Origin: an uncultured Candidatus Saccharibacteria bacterium
GTDB taxonomy: Bacteria > Patescibacteriota > Saccharimonadia > Saccharimonadales > Saccharimonadaceae
Direction: 5' to 3'
Assembly (NCBI GenBank): GCA_947427985.1
Contig: CANEKB010000045.1
Location: 1-8,511, forward strand
Length of the DNA: 8,511 bases
The notes below the pieces were generated by a model. That model saw only the letters and a program-made list of their open reading frames with translations, had not been told where the DNA came from and made no database searches. Position numbers and translations under genes: made by a program. Below are positions 6,342 through 8,511 of the stretch, in pieces (within the stretch, counting starts at the first letter, position 1; each line of letters begins with the position of its first letter).

Positions 6342-6349
6342 AGGGGGCG

Positions 6350-7252
6350 ATGGTAGATTTGGAAGAGATATTTGGCGGATATAGCGGGGCGAGGCTATTC
6401 AGGATACGAACGGAAACGCAGGATTACTGCGTAAAAATTTTACCAGAGCGGCTAAGCGAGGGATCAGCGGCGCGAGTGAAAGAAATTTGTAAGATTTATC
6501 AAAAAGCAGGGATTAATTCCCTATCGCTGCGAGGATATGGCAACCTTGAAGCGGAGAACCGGCATTTTTATATCTATGATTTTGTTGAAGGGGAAAGTTT
6601 CAAAGAATATAGCAACCGAGAGTTATCCGCGGAAGAAATTCGGAAAATAGGGCGAGAGACTGGGCAAAAGTTACGAAACTTGAAATTAGATAAGAATTTG
6701 GCAGGTCCGACGCAATTAGCAACCGATAACATCTCACGATTAACCGAATACGGTATAGAAAGATATCATGAACTTCTAAACAACGCTACAATGATGAGGT
6801 TGATGCGGGAATTTTTCGAGATCGTACAAATTGAAAAGCTAATGCAGGAGTTCGTAGAAACGAAGGATATCTTTTTAGGTCTAGAACCAAAACTAATACA
6901 CGGTGATCTAAAACGGTCAAACATGGTGCGCGGAAAGGATGGCAAGATCTACTTAATTGACATCGAGTCGATGCGAAAAAGTTATGACGTACTCAACTTA
7001 CGGTATCAGATGACTTGGATTATGTTCCCAGAAGCGAAAAAAGAAAGAGCATTTGTAGGCGGGGTTTTTGATGGGCTATATAAAGATGGACGGCCAGAAA
7101 AATTTAATGAACAGTTAAGATACGTCTTGATGCTAAACTTCTTAGAGCATACAACAAAGGCACTAAAACGCGACGAAGATGTGCGGGAATATTTTATAGA
7201 AATGCAAAAAGTGTTCCGAATAATACAAACCAGTGAGCGGGAAATATTATAA
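6350..7252 (+). CDS. APH/choline-kinase-like phosphotransferase (300 aa)
   Basis: A cytoplasmic protein with the aminoglycoside phosphotransferase/choline kinase fold, which transfers ATP phosphate to a small-molecule hydroxyl. GGYSGARLFRI (9-19) is the glycine-rich nucleotide loop. YCVKIL (26-31) supplies the ATP-binding lysine K29. YIYDFVEGESF (74-84) is the hinge. LIHGDLKRSNMV (182-193) is the catalytic loop with D186 and N191. YLIDIESM (201-208) carries the metal-binding D204. All core residues are present, so it should be active. The helical C-terminal part (about 210-300) gives no clear substrate signature. Its place between the PGT gene and galE suggests a sugar, choline/ethanolamine or other decoration of the surface glycan, but no LicC/LicD partner is visible. 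It ends 51 bp before galE, which has its own promoter; read-through is possible because no terminator separates them. Confidence 0.85.
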   Translation: MVDLEEIFGGYSGARLFRIRTETQDYCVKILPERLSEGSAARVKEICKIYQKAGINSLSLRGYGNLEAENRHFYIYDFVEGESFKEYSNRELSAEEIRKIGRETGQKLRNLKLDKNLAGPTQLATDNISRLTEYGIERYHELLNNATMMRLMREFFEIVQIEKLMQEFVETKDIFLGLEPKLIHGDLKRSNMVRGKDGKIYLIDIESMRKSYDVLNLRYQMTWIMFPEAKKERAFVGGVFDGLYKDGRPEKFNEQLRYVLMLNFLEHTTKALKRDEDVREYFIEMQKVFRIIQTSEREIL

Positions 7253-7260
7253 ATAGAGTC

Positions 7261-7269
7261 TGTTATAAT
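7261..7269 (+). promoter_or_regulatory. Extended -10 promoter of galE
   Basis: TGT plus a perfect TATAAT (7264-7269) predicts a start near 7276 and a leader of about 28 nt. Unlike the four leaderless genes, this leader carries GGAGGA (7295-7300), a clear though close ribosome-binding site for the ATG at 7304. Confidence 0.7.
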
Positions 7270-7303
7270 AGAGAAAAGGCTAGGCAAAATTAGCGGAGGA
7301 AGA

Positions 7304-8326
7304 ATGAGTAAAACGAAGATTTTGGTCACCGGCGGGACTGGGTATATCGGGTCACATGCAGCAGTCGAACTGATCCAGGCAGGATATGAAGTAGAGATTC
7401 TGGATAACCTCTATAATAGCAAGATTGAAGTGCTAGGTCGGATTGAGGAGATCACCGGCGTAAAGCCGCGATTCTATGATGTGGATTTGCGTGACGCCGA
7501 AGCATTAGCAAAAGTTTTCGCCGAAAACAAGTTTGATGCAGTGATACATTTCGCAGGGCTAAAAGCAGTTGGCGAATCAGTCGAACAGCCATTACGTTAT
7601 TACGAAAACAATGTGGGCGGAACAGTAAATCTGCTTGAATGCATGGAAGAATACGGGGTAAAACGAATCGTGTTTTCGTCATCGGCGACCGTCTACGGCG
7701 TCCAAGAATCGCCAAAATACGTCGAATCTATGAAGACTGGCGGAGAGATTTCGAGCCCATACGGCAAGACGAAATACATGATCGAGGAAATTCTAAAGGA
7801 TACGGCGACGGCGGACCCGGAATTTTCGGCGACGATTTTGCGCTACTTTAACCCGGTCGGGGCGCACCCATCGGGACTGCTCGGCGAAGACCCGAACGAT
7901 AAGCCAAATAACTTAATGCCAATTATCATGAAGGTGGCGACCGGCGAGATCGCAGAGCTTTCAGTCTACGGCGACGACTATCCAACTCCAGACGGGACTT
8001 GCATCCGCGACTATATCCATGTCGTCGACCTAGCGAAGGGGCATCTCGCAGCGTTAGACAAAATGGACGAAGGCGTACAGATTTATAACTTAGGCTCAGG
8101 GCACGGGACGTCAGTGGCAGAGATAGTCAAAGCCTTCAATATAGCGAGCGGGATGGAGCTTCCCTACCGGGTGGTGGCGCGACGAGCGGGCGACCTCGCG
8201 GAATTCTTCGCCGACCCGACTCTGGCCGCGGAAAAATTGGGCTGGAAGACAGAATTGTCGATCGGCGATGCAATGCGCGATACACTGAACTACTTGGAAA
8301 AACAGGGGCTGAGTTTACGACAATAG
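7304..8326 (+). CDS. galE: UDP-glucose 4-epimerase GalE (340 aa)
   Basis: A cytoplasmic NAD-dependent short-chain dehydrogenase that interconverts UDP-glucose and UDP-galactose, supplying UDP-Gal for surface glycans. TGGTGYIGSH (9-18) is the NAD-binding loop. HFAGLKAVGESV (82-93) and FSSSATVYG (124-132, catalytic S127) follow, then YGKTK with the catalytic pair Y153/K157. NPVGAHPSGLLGEDP (183-197) and IRDYIHVVDLAKGH (234-247) are the substrate-binding signatures. Length matches the 338-aa E. coli enzyme, with one extra residue between S127 and Y153. The residue aligned with E. coli Y299 is F301 (AGDLAEFF), bulky enough to predict Glc/Gal rather than GlcNAc/GalNAc specificity; this rests on family knowledge. 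The start has GGAGGA immediately upstream. A hairpin series follows the stop. Confidence 0.97.
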   Translation: MSKTKILVTGGTGYIGSHAAVELIQAGYEVEILDNLYNSKIEVLGRIEEITGVKPRFYDVDLRDAEALAKVFAENKFDAVIHFAGLKAVGESVEQPLRYYENNVGGTVNLLECMEEYGVKRIVFSSSATVYGVQESPKYVESMKTGGEISSPYGKTKYMIEEILKDTATADPEFSATILRYFNPVGAHPSGLLGEDPNDKPNNLMPIIMKVATGEIAELSVYGDDYPTPDGTCIRDYIHVVDLAKGHLAALDKMDEGVQIYNLGSGHGTSVAEIVKAFNIASGMELPYRVVARRAGDLAEFFADPTLAAEKLGWKTELSIGDAMRDTLNYLEKQGLSLRQ

Positions 8327-8342
8327 TTATTAATCTCCATTA

Positions 8343-8365
8343 CGCTTCTGTTTAAAATAGAAGCG
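8343..8365 (+). other. AT-looped hairpin after galE
   Basis: CGCTTCT (8343-8349) pairs with AGAAGCG (8359-8365) around an AT-rich loop. It begins 17 nt after the galE stop and directly precedes a stronger hairpin. It may stabilise the 3' end of the galE transcript; no U-tract follows. Confidence 0.6.
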
Positions 8366-8369
8366 GCGC

Positions 8370-8403
8370 GCAGAGGTTCCCGCTTTTCGGCGGGAACCTC
8401 TGC
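8370..8403 (+). terminator. Strong hairpin, probable galE terminator
   Basis: GCAGAGGTTCCCGC (8370-8383) pairs perfectly over 14 bp with GCGGGAACCTCTGC (8390-8403) around the loop TTTTCG. The downstream tail (ATAGTGGATTTT) is a poor U-tract, so termination strength is uncertain. The stem is the most stable structure visible in the window. Confidence 0.75.
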
Positions 8404-8407
8404 ATAG

Positions 8408-8430
8408 TGGATTTTGCTTCACAAAATCCA
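8408..8430 (+). other. Second downstream hairpin
   Basis: TGGATTTTG (8408-8416) pairs perfectly with CAAAATCCA (8422-8430) around CTTCA. CATAG (8403-8407) and CTATG (8441-8445) can close an outer stem around it and a tiny GTTT/AAAC hairpin (8431-8441). It could be a back-up terminator or a processing signal for whatever is transcribed downstream. Confidence 0.55.
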
Positions 8431-8445
8431 GTTTATGAAACTATG

Positions 8446-8464
8446 TCAAGACTTGATTTATAAT
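8446..8464 (+). promoter_or_regulatory. Promoter candidate reading off the right edge
   Basis: A perfect TATAAT lies at 8459-8464, preceded at 8446-8456 by a small dyad (TCAAG, A, CTTGA) that could be an operator. A -35 is weak. The downstream gene is outside the window. The remaining 47 bases show no start codon with a ribosome-binding site but can form a short stem (CTAGTC with GGCTAG). Confidence 0.4.
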
Positions 8465-8511
8465 CTCCTAGTCTCATATGGGCTAGATAGTAAGATTACA
8501 AGTACTAATAC

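Noticed and set aside
717..8326. UGA recoding as in Gracilibacteria/Absconditabacteria
   Set aside because: None of the six intact genes or two cassettes stops at TGA, which is mildly suggestive. However, all conserved proteins are full length under the standard code with no in-frame TGA, so recoding is unsupported.
1..8511. CRISPR array, tRNA genes, insertion sequences
   Set aside because: No regular 25-40 bp direct repeats with spacers, no cloverleaf-like segment and no transposase or terminal-repeat pair was seen, apart from the cassette repeats described above.

Overview
The window looks like a chromosomal piece of a Patescibacteria/CPR bacterium, most likely Candidatus Saccharibacteria (TM7). 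This is inferred from overall character: short intergenic regions, many single-gene transcription units, glycan genes with a monoderm flavour, and C-terminal modules of the 'YWSSS...GFSLRC' (FISUMP/DUF1566-like) surface-protein type that I associate with that group. Nothing in the window proves the taxon. The standard genetic code fits every gene.

Left end (1-510): two divergent C-terminal coding modules with no credible start sites. One reads leftward and the other rightward. Both end in the same peptide (SLRCLAIE, stop) inside a 41-bp near-perfect inverted repeat. Both also carry an in-frame FVRSG encoded by an inner 14-bp perfect inverted repeat. This is the geometry of silent or invertible C-terminal cassettes (shufflon-like) for a surface adhesin or pilin-like protein whose body would lie off the left edge. 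It is the most interesting part of the window.

511-1656: two tandem promoter candidates, the stronger with a consensus TTGACA and a 17-bp spacer, drive an isolated gene (717-1547). It encodes a single-pass membrane-anchored protein with an unrecognised extracytoplasmic domain, and it is closed by a good intrinsic terminator.

1657-8326: a surface-glycan biosynthesis cluster on alternating strands. An O-antigen ligase/Wzy-family polymerase (minus) diverges from a GT4 glycosyltransferase (plus). That gene converges on a polyprenyl-phosphate glycosyl-1-phosphate transferase (minus). The transferase diverges from an APH/choline-kinase-like phosphotransferase (plus), which is followed by galE (plus). 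Together these could make the UDP-sugar (GalE), load the first sugar phosphate on the lipid carrier (PGT), extend it (GT4) and polymerise or transfer the glycan (Wzy/ligase family). The kinase's substrate is unknown. Each of the five genes has its own extended -10 promoter (TGnTAYAAT). In four of them the -10 lies only 6-8 nt before the ATG, with no Shine-Dalgarno sequence, which implies leaderless mRNAs.

8327-8511: three consecutive hairpins after galE, including a 14-bp perfect stem, then a TATAAT promoter candidate that reads off the right edge toward something not visible here.
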